64,000 bases of DNA from UBA7803 sp963822255 (GCA_963822255.1 CAWGGV010000009.1:186001-250000), one strand, 5' to 3'; positions 26,058 to 35,307 are shown, counted from the first letter of the stretch. A program made the numbers and translations. Notes: a model not told the origin generated them from the sequence alone.

Positions 26058-26665
26058 GTGGACAAGGTGTGTGTGGCCTTCAAAGCCCATCAGGGCTGGC
26101 TGAACGCCGTGGCGGTGCTGTGCCGCGCGGAGGAGCCGGCGACGGTCCATGCCGCCCGCATCGAGCTGGCGGACGGCGACGACCGGGAAGCCCTCGAGCC
26201 TTATCACGTGCGCCGGCGGCTGGTCGGGGCTTGTGCGGGTCCCGCCGCCGCCGGATCCCGCCGCCGTGGTCCGCCGCGGCCGGCGCAAGCAGACCGCTGC
26301 GGCGCGGCGCCGGCTGGCTGGGCTTCGCAACCGGCTGGAGAGCGGCGGTCTCGCCTGGGTCCGGGCCGTGGTGCTCACCGGCCGCGGCCGGGCGGGCGAC
26401 GAGCCTGCCGCATATCCTGGGCGCCCATTCGCTCATCCACGTGGCGGAAGGCGAAGCCATCCGTGACGCCGCCCGGGCGGCGCTGGCCGCGCTGGGCATC
26501 GAAGCCCTCGATCAGGACGAGAAGAGCATCGCTCACGAGGCCGCCCGCCTGCTCGGGGTGGATGATTGCGATGGCTACATGAAGACGCGGAGGTGCGCCG
26601 GCTCGGCCCGCTGGACGAAAGAGGAGCGAACGCTCGCATTGGGTGCGTGGCTCGGCAGACGCTGA
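26058..26665 (+). CDS. Conserved protein of unknown function (two or three frame breaks)
   Basis: The first piece begins with GTG 26058 (after GGAGGAGCGGAG) and reads VCVAFKAHQGWLNAVAVL and DREALEPYHV. The second (from about 26207) has PDPAAVVRRGRRKQTAAARR and GLAWVRAVVLTGRGRA. The third (from about 26400) has HILGAHSLIHVAEGEAIRDA, EALDQDEKSIAHEAARLLG and TKEERTLALGAWLGRR. Placed end to end these make one ~200-residue protein of a kind I recall as a conserved hypothetical in several phyla; its function is unknown to me. Indels of one base at about 26207 and 26400, perhaps another near 26575, would join the frames. It lies 36 bp after the selenoprotein on the same strand, so co-transcription is likely. 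Confidence 0.6.
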
Positions 26666-26780
26666 GCGCAAGGTGGCCCGAGGTGGCAACCGGCCCGCAG
26701 CATGGTCATCATCGGCCTCGGCAGCCGCCCGGCGCCGAACGCCGTGAACCGATAGCAAAGGAATGAGAGCTAGAGAACAG

Positions 26781-27520
26781 ATGAGCCAGGACCTCCAGCG
26801 ACACCCCGCTGCAGTCCGACCAGGTGGGCCTGCTCGAGGGTCTTGCCAGCACCCGAGCGATCCGCCGATACCGCGACGAGCCCATCCCGGAGCGTGACCT
26901 CAGGGACATCCTGTTCGCCGCCACCCGCGGGCCGAGCGGGTCGAACCGCCAGCCGTTCCGCTTCGTGGTGCTCACGGATTCCGACAAGGCGCGGGCCGCC
27001 AAGGCCCTGATCGGCGAGCAGGCGCGCAAAGTCTGGGGCGCGAAAGCGCCGCGACGACGGCTACGACCGCGGTTCCGGCGTCGCGGCGGACTCGCCGAAA
27101 GCGCGCATGGCGCGCACCATGCAGGCCTACGTGGACGAGTTCGAGCGGGTGCCCGTGCTGGTCCTGCCGTGCCTGGTCCGGTACCGGGCTCCCAACCCCA
27201 TGGAGGGCGCGTCGGTTTACCCGGCCGTGCAGAACCTGCTGCTGGCGGCGCGGGGCCTCGGCTACGGCGGCGTGATCACCGGCTTTCACGCGCTGGCGGA
27301 CGCGGGGCTGAAAGATCTGCTGGGCATTCCCCGGGACGTGTTCATCGCCGCCACCATCACCCTGGGCCGTCCCCGCGGCGGTCACGGCCCGGTGCGTCGC
27401 CGGCCCATGGCCGAGCTGGTGTACGGCGACGAGTGGGGGGCGGCGCCGACCTGGGCGGTGGACCCGCCCGGCACCCGATACACCAGCGCCGGGCCACCGA
27501 AACCGGGAAACGCATCATGA
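26781..27520 (+). CDS. Nitroreductase family protein (two frame breaks)
   Basis: An FMN-dependent NAD(P)H oxidoreductase of about 245 aa once frames are joined. Pieces: MSQDL at 26781; a second frame with EGLASTRAIRRYRDEPIPE (the N-terminal FMN-phosphate loop) and AATRGPSGSNRQPFRFVVL; then a third with RMARTMQAYVDEFERVPVLV, ASVYPAVQNLLLAARGLGYG and FIAATITLGRP. One-base indels near 26795 and 27045 restore a continuous reading. The predicted activity is reduction of nitro groups, quinones or enones. Its TGA overlaps the ATG of the deacetylase gene (ATGA), a sign of translational coupling that supports a live gene with sequence errors. Confidence 0.75.
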
Positions 27521-28533
27521 AGTCCTATTTTCACTCCGACCAGAACCTGCACGTGCCGCAGAGCTACCTGTCCCGCGGGCAGATGCGCACGCCCCTGGAG
27601 ATCCCGGCGCGCACCGAGCACATCCTGCGCGGGCTGGAAAGCCTGGGCCTCGACACCCACCAGCCCAGCGATCACGGCATGGCCGCCATCAACCGCGTCC
27701 ACGACCTGAACTACCTGCGCTTTCTCCAGTCGGCCCATCGGCGCTGGCGTGAGGTCCAGGAGGACTGGGGCAACGAGGTCATGTCCAACGTGTTCGTGCG
27801 CCCGGCCCGGGCCCCCCGCGGCATCCTCGCGGAGGCGGCCTGGCACCTGGCGGACGGAAGCTGCCCGGTGGGCGAGCACACCTGGACGGCCGCCTACCGG
27901 TCGGCGCAGAGCGCGTTGTCGGCGGCCGACGCGCTGCTCGACGGCGAGCAGACGGCCTACGCCGTCTGCCGGCCGCCGGGCCATCACGCCCGCCGCGACG
28001 CCGCCGGCGGCTTCTGCTACCTCAACAACGCCGCCATCGCCGTGGAAGCGCTGAAGGCGAGGTTCCCGCGCATCGCCATCCTGGACCCGGACATGCACCA
28101 CGGTCAGGGTCTGCAGGAGATCTTCTACCACCGGGACGACGTGCTGTACGTCTCCATCCACGGCGACACCACCAACTTCTATCCGGTGGTGACCGGGCAT
28201 AGCGACGAGCGCGGCGAGGGGGCCGGGGAGGGATACAACATCAATCTGCCGATGCCGCACGGCTCCAGCGAAGACGTGTTCTTCGGCCGGCTGGGCGAAG
28301 CCGTGGACGCCATCGGCCTGTATCAGCCGGACGCTCTAGTGGTGACCCTCGGCTTCGACATCCATGAGCGGGACCCCCAGGCCAAGGTGGCGGTGTCGTC
28401 CCCCGGCTTCGGCCGCCTCGGCCGTACCGTGGCCGACCTCGGTCTGCCGGTGCTGGTGGTCCAGGAAGGCGGCTACTACCTGGAAGGCCTCGAGGAGAAC
28501 ACCCGGCAGTTCTTCACCGGTCTGCTGAGATGA
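27517..28533 (+). CDS. HDAC-family deacetylase (acetylpolyamine amidohydrolase-like)
   Basis: 338 aa, arginase/deacetylase fold. The active-site His pair is His156-His157 in PPGHHARRD. Metal ligands are Asp192 and His194 in LDPDMHHGQG, and the Asp in GFDIHERDP; the catalytic-type Tyr lies in EGGYY. Family members remove acetyl groups from lysines or polyamines with zinc. The ATG at 27517 overlaps the nitroreductase stop. Three genes downstream is a Pat-type lysine acetyltransferase, so this could be the opposing deacetylase. That pairing is inference from position; polyamine or xenobiotic amide substrates remain possible. Confidence 0.85.
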   Translation: MKSYFHSDQNLHVPQSYLSRGQMRTPLEIPARTEHILRGLESLGLDTHQPSDHGMAAINRVHDLNYLRFLQSAHRRWREVQEDWGNEVMSNVFVRPARAPRGILAEAAWHLADGSCPVGEHTWTAAYRSAQSALSAADALLDGEQTAYAVCRPPGHHARRDAAGGFCYLNNAAIAVEALKARFPRIAILDPDMHHGQGLQEIFYHRDDVLYVSIHGDTTNFYPVVTGHSDERGEGAGEGYNINLPMPHGSSEDVFFGRLGEAVDAIGLYQPDALVVTLGFDIHERDPQAKVAVSSPGFGRLGRTVADLGLPVLVVQEGGYYLEGLEENTRQFFTGLLR

Positions 28534-28565
28534 CGGCGCTGCAGAACGCGTTCCTCCGCCACCAG

Positions 28566-28585
28566 GTCGCGATCTGGCGATCGCT
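28566..28585 (-). repeat. REP-like palindrome, single copy
   Basis: GTCGCGATCTGGCGATCGCT differs at one position from the reverse complement of the palindromic units in the tandem array at 35308-35408. It sits between the deacetylase and Nudix genes and can form a short hairpin. Confidence 0.55.
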
Positions 28586-28606
28586 GCGACGGCGCAGGGG
28601 GTGGGC

Positions 28607-29281
28607 GTGAGCGGCGAGGCGATTCCGGCGGCCACCGTCGTGCTGCTGCGGGATGCGCCCGAGCTCGAGGTGCTGATGCTGCACAAGTCGTCGAAGGTTG
28701 CGTTCGGCGGCATGTGGGTGTTTCCGGGCGGGCGGGTGGACGCCGAAGACTACCCGCCCGACGGCGACCCGGACGTCGCTGCCCGCCGCGCCGCGGCCCG
28801 CGAGACCCGGGAGGAAGCCGGCATCGTCGCGCACCCGGACGACTTCGTCTGGTTCGCCCATTGGACGCCGCCGACGATCACCCCGCGGCGCTTCGCCACC
28901 TGGTTCTTCGCCGCCGCAGCCGGCGCCGACCACGCCGTGGAGATCGACGGCGGGGAGATTCAGGACCACGCCTGGATGCGCCCGTCGGTGGCCCTCGAGC
29001 GGCAGGCCGCCGGTGAGATCGATCTGGCGCCGCCGACGTGGATCACGCTCCATCAGCTCTCGCTGTACCCGGACACCGCCTCGGCCCTGGCGCGGCTCGA
29101 CGCGTTGCCGGCCAGGTTCTTCGAGACCCGCATCGTCGAGGATGCGGACGGCACCCGGGTGGCCATGTGGCACGGCGATGCCGGCTACGACGACGGGCGC
29201 GCCGAGGCCGCCGGACCGCGCCACCGGCTGGTGCTCACCCCAGGCGGCTACCGCTTCGAAAACAGCGTCGAACGCTACTGA
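28607..29281 (+). CDS. Nudix hydrolase
   Basis: 224 aa. The Nudix box is present in an extended form: GGRVDAED, an insertion, then ARETREEAGIV, giving the REx2EE core. WVFPGG precedes it. The insertion and overall layout resemble the mammalian NUDT19-like CoA or nucleoside-diphosphate pyrophosphatases rather than the short MutT type. It hydrolyses a nucleoside diphosphate linked to another moiety; substrate unknown. The GTG at 28607 is preferred because AGGGG lies 5-8 bases upstream; an in-frame GTG at 28601 is also possible. It lies 24 bp before the acyltransferase gene on the same strand. Confidence 0.83.
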   Translation: MSGEAIPAATVVLLRDAPELEVLMLHKSSKVAFGGMWVFPGGRVDAEDYPPDGDPDVAARRAAARETREEAGIVAHPDDFVWFAHWTPPTITPRRFATWFFAAAAGADHAVEIDGGEIQDHAWMRPSVALERQAAGEIDLAPPTWITLHQLSLYPDTASALARLDALPARFFETRIVEDADGTRVAMWHGDAGYDDGRAEAAGPRHRLVLTPGGYRFENSVERY

Positions 29282-29305
29282 TCCGCCAGCCCGAGGGCCG
29301 AGCCC

Positions 29306-32044
29306 ATGTCCATACGCAACCTGGAACACCTGTTCGAGCCCGCCTCCGTGGCGCTGATCGGCGCCAGCAAGCGGCCAGGCTCGGTGGGCTCGGTGATCGC
29401 CCGCAACCTGTTCGGCTCCGGATTCGACGGACCGGTGCTGCCGGTGCATCCAACCCATCAGTCCATTCAGGGCGTGCTCGCCTATCCGGACGTGAAGAGC
29501 CTGCCTGTCACCCCGGATCTCGCCGTGATCGCCACGCCGCCCGACACCGTCCCGGGGCTGGTGTCGGAGCTCGGCGAGCGCGGCACCAAAGCCGCCGTGG
29601 TGGTCACCGCCGGCTTCGCGGAGATGGGCCCCCAGGGCCGCGAGCTGCAGCAGCAAGTGCTGGAAGCGGCACGACCGTACCTGATGCGCATCGTCGGGCC
29701 CAACACCCTGGGGGTGCTGGTGCCCGGCCGTTCGCTGAACGCCAGCTTCGCCCATCTGCCGGCACGCACCGGCGGCCCGGCCTTCGTCACCCAGTCCGGC
29801 GCCGTGGTGACCAGCGTCATCGACTGGGCCACCGCGCGACGCGTGGGCTTCTCGCACCTGGTGGCGCTCGGGGCCATGGCCGACGTGGACTTCGGCGACA
29901 TGCTCGACTACCTGACCAACGACCGGAACACCACCGCCATCCTCCTGTACATGGAGGGGGTCAGCCAGACCCGCAAGTTCATGTCCGCAGCGCGAGCGGC
30001 GGCCCGCACCAAGCCGGTCATCGTCGTCAAGGCCGGCCGTCATCCCGAGAGCATCAAGGCGGCCGCCACCCACACCGGCGCTCTGGCCGGCGCCGACGAG
30101 GTGTACGACGCCGCGTTCCGCCGCGCCGGCATGCTGCGGGTGCGCACCTTGGAAGATCTGTTCTCAGCGGCCGCGACGCTGAGCCTGTTGAAGCCCCCTC
30201 ACGACAAGCGCCTGCTGATCATCACCAACGGCGGCGGCATGGGCGTGCTGGCCACCGACGAGCTGATCGGCCAGGGCGGCGCGCTCGCGCCGCTCTCCGA
30301 GACCACTCTCTCGAAGCTGGACGCCGTGCTGCCGCGCAACTGGTCCCGCAGCAATCCCGTGGACATCATCGGTGATGCGTCGCCCCAGCGCCTGGCGGAC
30401 GCGGTGCAGACGGTGCTCGAGCATGAGCGGCACATAGACGGTCTGCTGGTCCTCACCTGCCCCACGGCAGTGACGCCGGCGCTGGACTCTGCCCGCGCCC
30501 TCGCCGACTGCGTGGCCGGGCGGCGCCTGAACGTGCCCCTGCTCACCTGCTGGATCGGCGACGAGACGGCGCGGGCGGCACGGCGGATGCTGCGGGAACG
30601 CGGCATCGCCGCCTACGAGACCCTGGGCCAGGCGGTGAGCTCGTTCATGCAGCTCGTCAACTACCGGCACAGTCAGACCCTGCTCATGGAAACGCCGCCC
30701 TCGGTGCCGGAAGCGCTGGCGCTGGACCCGGCGGCCGTGCGGGAGGTGCTGGCGCGGACGGGGCGCGCGGTGGGGGGTGCTTCCGGAGCGGAAGATCGCG
30801 CTCGGGAGAGCGCTCCCACAGCTGTCCGCTATCTGTCGGAAGCAGACGCCAAGGCGGTGCTCGCCGCCTATGGCATCGCCACCGCGGCCACTCGCATCGC
30901 CCGCTCAGCGGAGGAAGCGGTCCGTCTGGCGGAGCAGATCAGCGGGCCGGTGGCGCTGAAGGTGCTCTCCCCGGACGTGAGCCACAAATCGGACGTGGGC
31001 GGTGTGGCGCTCGATCTCGTTGGCGGCGAGGCGGTGGCTGCGGCCGCGGCGCGCATCGCCGACAATCTTCAGGCCGCGAGGCCGGGCGCCCGGCTGGAGG
31101 GCTTCACCGTGCAGGCCATGGTGCACCGGCCGGGCGCCTACGAGTTGATCGTCGGCATGCACCGGGACAGCCAGTTCGGTGCCGTCATGGTGTTCGGCGA
31201 AGGTGGCACCGCGGTGGAAGTGCTGCGGGACAGCGCCCTCGGGCTGCCGCCGCTGAACATGAAGCTGGCCATGGACATGATGTCCCGCACCCGCGTGTAC
31301 CGGCGCCTGCAGGGCTATCGGGACCGGCCGGCGGTGAATCTCGAGGCGGTGGCCCTGACCCTGCTGCGGCTGTCCCAGCTGGTGGTGGACTTCCCCGAGC
31401 TGGACAGTCTGGACGCGAACCCGCTGCTCGCCGACCAGCAGGGGGTCATCGCCCTGGATGCCCGCATCTGCGTGCGCGCCGGCACCTTCGAGGACCGCCT
31501 GGCGCACCTCGCCATCCGCCCGTATCCCAAGGAGCTGGAAGAGCGCATCACCCTGAAGGACGGCCGCACCATGCTGCTGCGCCCCATCGTTCCCGAGGAC
31601 GAGCCTGCACTGAACCGCAGCTTCGCCCGGCTCGATCCCGACGAGATCAGAAACCGCTTCCTGCAGCCCATGCGCACCCTGAACCACATGCTGGCCGCCC
31701 GCTTCACCCAGCTCGACTACGACCGGGAGATGGCGCTGGTGGTCACGGAGCACGGCATTCCCGGTCAGCAGGACATCTACGCGGTGGTGCGTCTGTCCGC
31801 CGACCCGGACAACCAGGAGGCCGAGTTCGCCATCATCGTTCAGCACGAGCTGGCCGGGCAGGGGCTCGGGCGGCTGTTGATGGACCGTATCCTGCGCCAC
31901 GCCCGCGCTCGCGGCATCGGCACCGTCTGGGGCGTGACGTTGCGGGACAACCAGCGCATGCGCGGCCTGGCGAGAGCCATGGGTATGCGCCAGAGCACCG
32001 ATCGGGAAGATCCGAGCCTGGTGCGGATGGTCATCGACCTCTGA
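29306..32044 (+). CDS. Pat-type protein acetyltransferase (ADP-forming acyl-CoA synthetase-like fused to GNAT)
   Basis: 912 aa, close to E. coli PatZ/YfiQ (886 aa). Order: CoA-binding domain (1-130, LIGASKRPGSVGSV), succinyl-CoA ligase-like domain (about 150-300, with ATHTGALAGADEVYDAA), flavodoxin-like domain, ATP-grasp (about 500-720, VALKVLSPDVSHKSDVGGV) and C-terminal GNAT (about 750-912) with acetyl-CoA loop QGLGRLL. Family members acetylate lysines of metabolic enzymes such as acetyl-CoA synthetase. The linker at residues about 490-507 is encoded by a REP-like element read in frame. It is the last gene of a likely nitroreductase-deacetylase-Nudix-acetyltransferase run. Enzymatic ligase activity is not expected for this branch. 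Confidence 0.88.
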   Translation: MSIRNLEHLFEPASVALIGASKRPGSVGSVIARNLFGSGFDGPVLPVHPTHQSIQGVLAYPDVKSLPVTPDLAVIATPPDTVPGLVSELGERGTKAAVVVTAGFAEMGPQGRELQQQVLEAARPYLMRIVGPNTLGVLVPGRSLNASFAHLPARTGGPAFVTQSGAVVTSVIDWATARRVGFSHLVALGAMADVDFGDMLDYLTNDRNTTAILLYMEGVSQTRKFMSAARAAARTKPVIVVKAGRHPESIKAAATHTGALAGADEVYDAAFRRAGMLRVRTLEDLFSAAATLSLLKPPHDKRLLIITNGGGMGVLATDELIGQGGALAPLSETTLSKLDAVLPRNWSRSNPVDIIGDASPQRLADAVQTVLEHERHIDGLLVLTCPTAVTPALDSARALADCVAGRRLNVPLLTCWIGDETARAARRMLRERGIAAYETLGQAVSSFMQLVNYRHSQTLLMETPPSVPEALALDPAAVREVLARTGRAVGGASGAEDRARESAPTAVRYLSEADAKAVLAAYGIATAATRIARSAEEAVRLAEQISGPVALKVLSPDVSHKSDVGGVALDLVGGEAVAAAAARIADNLQAARPGARLEGFTVQAMVHRPGAYELIVGMHRDSQFGAVMVFGEGGTAVEVLRDSALGLPPLNMKLAMDMMSRTRVYRRLQGYRDRPAVNLEAVALTLLRLSQLVVDFPELDSLDANPLLADQQGVIALDARICVRAGTFEDRLAHLAIRPYPKELEERITLKDGRTMLLRPIVPEDEPALNRSFARLDPDEIRNRFLQPMRTLNHMLAARFTQLDYDREMALVVTEHGIPGQQDIYAVVRLSADPDNQEAEFAIIVQHELAGQGLGRLLMDRILRHARARGIGTVWGVTLRDNQRMRGLARAMGMRQSTDREDPSLVRMVIDL
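30794..30821 (-). repeat. REP-like palindrome inside the acetyltransferase coding region
   Basis: Read on the minus strand the segment is CTGTGGGAGCGCTCTCCCGA followed by GCGCGATC: the TGTGGGAGCG head and a GCGCTCTCCCGAGCGC palindrome, as in the intergenic units at 35.3 kb. It keeps the reading frame and encodes a polar linker (DRARESAPT). Confidence 0.55.
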
Positions 32045-32089
32045 CGGCCAGTGCGACCCGGCCTCAGGGCCGGCTGGCGCGGAACTGGC

Positions 32090-33355
32090 ATGGCCTCCTT
32101 CATGCCTACCGTGCGGAACATCGGAGCCGTTTTCCGCCGCCTGCTCCATCACCTGGGCCGCCCGATCCGACAGAGCGAAGGGGCTGAAGGTCTCAGCATC
32201 GAGGTGTTCCGCGGATACGGCAATCGCCGCGAGCTCTACCTCGTGGGCCGCGTGTACCGCCATTCGGGTGCGGCGCACGCCGCCAGCGGCCGGCGCCGGT
32301 CGCACTACGGCGACCTGCGCGCCAGCCTGGCGCGGCTGCTGCGCCGCGGCGCGGCCGGCCAGACGGTGACCGCCCGGTGCGCGGGTGCCGAGCAGCATCT
32401 GGTCACCGACGGCGACGGCTATTTCCGCGCCCAGCTGTCCGTTCCCCGGCCGCTGCCCGCCCAGGCGCACTGGCAGCGGGTGACCCTGCAGCTCCGGCTG
32501 CCGTCCGGCTCATCGGTGCTGGCGACCGGCGAAGTGTTCGTGCCCGGTGAGTCGTCGCGATTCGTGGTGATCAGCGACATCGACGACACCGTGATGGAGA
32601 CCGGCGTCGCCAACAAAGCGCTGATGATCTGGCGGCTGTTCGCCGAAGCTGCCGAGAGCCGCACGGCGTTTCCCGGGGTGGCGGCCCTTTATCGGGCATT
32701 GCACGGCCACGAGGAGAATCCGCTGCTCTACGTCTCGCGGGGTCCGTGGAGCCTCTACCCCACCTTGGAGGAATTTTTTCACGCCCACCGCATCCCCGTC
32801 GGGCCGGTGCTGTTCCTGCGCGAGTGGGGCGTCTCGCCGCGGCATCCCCTGCCCCGGCGTTCGGCCGGCCATAAGCTCGCGCTGATCCGCCGCATGCTCG
32901 ACGTGTACCGGGATCTGCCGTTCGTGCTGATCGGCGACTCCGGACAGCACGATCCGGAAACCTACGCCAGGGTGGTGCGCGAGCATCCGGGGCGGGTGAG
33001 CGCGATCTACATCCGCAACGTCTCCGTCGCCGACCGCGACCGGGCAGAGGCCATCGACGCACTGGCGCGGGAAGTGGTGGACGCGGGCAGCCGGCTGCTG
33101 CTCGCCGCCGACAGCATCACCATCGCCGAGGATGCGGCGGCCGTCGGTCTGGTGCCGGCTGACACACCTCGCCGGGTAGCAGAGAGCCTCAGCAGCGCAT
33201 CGCGGGAGCAGCCTTCGCGGCGCCGGCGGGCACCCGGCCACCGGGGTATCCGCAGAGTGAGGAACCGCGGCGAGCTGGAGCAGTCGCTCCAGGACGACCC
33301 CGATAACCGGCCGAGCACCCTGGTGAAATCCCCGGACGACCGGCCGCGCCCCTGA
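32090..33355 (+). CDS. App1-like phosphatidate phosphatase domain protein (DUF2183)
   Basis: 421 aa. The HAD-type catalytic loop is VVISDIDDTVMETG, the DxDxT motif of App1-family phosphatases, followed by LYVSRGPWSLYPTLEEF, GHKLALIRRMLDVY and VLIGDSGQHDPETY. An N-terminal beta domain (about 40-155; EVFRGYGNRRELYLVGRV) precedes it. Fungal App1 dephosphorylates phosphatidate; the bacterial substrates are not settled. The C-terminal ~60 residues are Arg/Ser/Pro-rich and probably disordered. ATG 32090 is used; an upstream GTG (32051) would add 13 residues. It follows the acetyltransferase gene closely. Confidence 0.8.
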   Translation: MASFMPTVRNIGAVFRRLLHHLGRPIRQSEGAEGLSIEVFRGYGNRRELYLVGRVYRHSGAAHAASGRRRSHYGDLRASLARLLRRGAAGQTVTARCAGAEQHLVTDGDGYFRAQLSVPRPLPAQAHWQRVTLQLRLPSGSSVLATGEVFVPGESSRFVVISDIDDTVMETGVANKALMIWRLFAEAAESRTAFPGVAALYRALHGHEENPLLYVSRGPWSLYPTLEEFFHAHRIPVGPVLFLREWGVSPRHPLPRRSAGHKLALIRRMLDVYRDLPFVLIGDSGQHDPETYARVVREHPGRVSAIYIRNVSVADRDRAEAIDALAREVVDAGSRLLLAADSITIAEDAAAVGLVPADTPRRVAESLSSASREQPSRRRRAPGHRGIRRVRNRGELEQSLQDDPDNRPSTLVKSPDDRPRP

Positions 33356-33361
33356 GGTCGA

Positions 33362-34177
33362 TCAGCTGCCCGGCGCCGCGGAACCCCGCTGCGCCCGATC
33401 CGGCGCCCAGCCGTCCACCGCGAAGGTCGCGAGCGGCTGCTCGATGCCCTTCACCGCGACGGCGGGCAACGGCGAGAGCAGAAACCTCGGGTCCAGCCGC
33501 GACTGCACTTCCTCCGTCACCAGCACGTCGGCACCGTGGGTGCGGGTGAGCGCCTGCACCCGTGCGGCTACGTTCACCGTGCGGCCGACGAAGGCGTATT
33601 CCATGCGCTCGCGGCTGCCTACCCAGCCGGCGAGGCCAACGCCACGATGGATGCCGACCCCGAACGCCAGGGCCGGCAGCCCGCGAGCGGCGAGCTCCCG
33701 ATTGTACTCGGCCAGCGCCCCCCGCATGGCCAGGGCGGCGTGGGCAGCGTCGTCGCTCTGCCAGGGGTTCGGCTCGAGAGCGCCGAAATAGGCCAGGAGC
33801 CCGTCGCCCACGAACGTGGCGACGTGACCGCGGTGCTCGCCGATGGCGTCGCTCATACGCTGGAAATAGCCGTTCAGCACGCCGGCCAGCACTGGCGGGT
33901 CGAGGCGCTCGCTCAACGCCGTGTAGCCCACCAGGTCGGCGAACAGCGCGGTCACCTCCTTGCGCTCGGCGCCGCTCTCCACCCCACCGTCCAGCGTCAG
34001 ACGGTCCACGGCACTGCCCGGGGCCAGACGAGCGCACGACTCCTGCAGGCGCTGCAGGTCCGCCACCTGAGCCTCGCAATGCGCTCTGAGCCGCCGGGAA
34101 CGCTGGACCGCCGCCGTCAGCGCCACGGCCAGCGGCACGCCGGCCGCCGCTACGCCCGCCAGGAACACCAGCCACAT
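33362..34177 (-). CDS. Class III adenylate/guanylate cyclase, membrane-anchored
   Basis: 271 aa. One N-terminal hydrophobic helix (about 3-25) and a short linker lead into a cyclase homology domain. Metal-binding aspartates lie in TALFADLVGYTALSE and FVGDGLLAYFG, and the transition-state Asn/Arg pair lies in VGRTVNVAARVQAL. Lys in ERKEVTALF fits a purine-specifying position for ATP, so cAMP is the likely product. The gene starts (ATG 34177) 2 bp after the stop of the AhpD-like gene, so the two are co-expressed. No sensor domain is present beyond the membrane helix. Confidence 0.85.
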   Translation of the reverse strand: MWLVFLAGVAAAGVPLAVALTAAVQRSRRLRAHCEAQVADLQRLQESCARLAPGSAVDRLTLDGGVESGAERKEVTALFADLVGYTALSERLDPPVLAGVLNGYFQRMSDAIGEHRGHVATFVGDGLLAYFGALEPNPWQSDDAAHAALAMRGALAEYNRELAARGLPALAFGVGIHRGVGLAGWVGSRERMEYAFVGRTVNVAARVQALTRTHGADVLVTEEVQSRLDPRFLLSPLPAVAVKGIEQPLATFAVDGWAPDRAQRGSAAPGS

Positions 34178-34179
34178 GA

Positions 34180-35268
34180 TCAGTCTGCCTCTGCGACGGC
34201 CGCGGCCAGGCGGCACAGCGCGTTGGCGAGGGAAGCCACGCCTACGGTTTCGACGAACTGCTCGGTGGACAGCGCGTCGCGCAGGGCGCGGGCCCGGCGC
34301 TGCACCTCCAGAGGCCGGTACCAGATGGTGTCGCGGGCGAAGTCGGCGACCAGCACGTCCAGCTCGTCCGCGTCCGGGCCACCGAGGTGAGCCAGCGTCT
34401 GCTCGAGCGCGTCCGCGGCAACGTCGGGAGGCAGCATGGCGCGCGCTTCCCGCGCGGATATTTCGCAGTCGAGAGCGCGCGCCACCACCGCGAAGATCAG
34501 CGCCTTCACCCGCGGCGGCAGCACGGTGGACGCGTGCATCTCCTCCAGGGTCTGCTTCAGCAGCAGCTCGATGGGGGTTCCGGCATAGGTCTCGAGCAGG
34601 CCTGAATAAGGCCCCACGCCGGGCGATTCGGCGGCGCTTACAGCGCGCCCGGGACCCTGGAAGCGCCGCACCAGCGGCCGCATGACCGGGCGCATGAGGC
34701 TGGCCCGCCACCCGGACAGGCGCTCGAGCCGTTCCGGAGGAACCGCGATAATGGTATGCACCCGGTTCGCGAGGGCTGCATAGGCAACGCCGAACGCCAG
34801 ATCGCGATGCTCCTCCGGCGTGAAGCCCGCGGCCAGCAGACGCTCACGGTCGTCCGGACGCGGCAGGGGCGCCGCCCGGGACAGGGCGCGCGCGTAGCGG
34901 ACCGCCGCCAGCATCCGCGCATCCAGCGCGTCGCCGGCGATCTGCTGCTCCAGCAGCCGAACCCGCCGCTCGCTCATGCCGCGGATCCGCAGCAGCCAGC
35001 GCGTGGCGGCATAGCAGTACCGGCAGGAGCTTTCCTGGCTCACCGCCATGCCGATCAGGTCGGCCAGGTCCAGGTCGAGGTGCATCAGCACGTGGTGGTC
35101 GACGTTCCAGGTGACCAAGGCGCGGGCCAGCCACGGGCGGCTGGTCAGGTACGCCACCGCGGGCGGAACCATACCCATCCGGCGGCGCGAGAATTCCTCG
35201 AGCTCCGAGTCACGGCGCGGCTCCAGGAGACATTCAGCCCAGGGCACTGCCAGCAATGGACTTGGCAT
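34180..35268 (-). CDS. AhpD/carboxymuconolactone decarboxylase-like protein with two related halves
   Basis: 362 aa, all helical. The first half carries the AhpD-type redox pair Cys82-RY-Cys85 in SSCRYCYAATRWL, but the His usually three residues later is Thr/Arg. The second half (about 215-340) repeats the fold (KALIFAVVARALDCEISAREAR) with only one cysteine. AhpD-like proteins reduce peroxides with a CxxC thiol; the altered histidine makes the activity uncertain. The ATG at 35268 is preceded by a REP-rich intergenic stretch. It is translated together with the adenylate cyclase just downstream. Confidence 0.75.
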   Translation of the reverse strand: MPSPLLAVPWAECLLEPRRDSELEEFSRRRMGMVPPAVAYLTSRPWLARALVTWNVDHHVLMHLDLDLADLIGMAVSQESSCRYCYAATRWLLRIRGMSERRVRLLEQQIAGDALDARMLAAVRYARALSRAAPLPRPDDRERLLAAGFTPEEHRDLAFGVAYAALANRVHTIIAVPPERLERLSGWRASLMRPVMRPLVRRFQGPGRAVSAAESPGVGPYSGLLETYAGTPIELLLKQTLEEMHASTVLPPRVKALIFAVVARALDCEISAREARAMLPPDVAADALEQTLAHLGGPDADELDVLVADFARDTIWYRPLEVQRRARALRDALSTEQFVETVGVASLANALCRLAAAVAEAD

Positions 35269-35307
35269 GGGGGCAGTGTACGACCACGCGAAAGCGCCCT
35301 CCAGACC

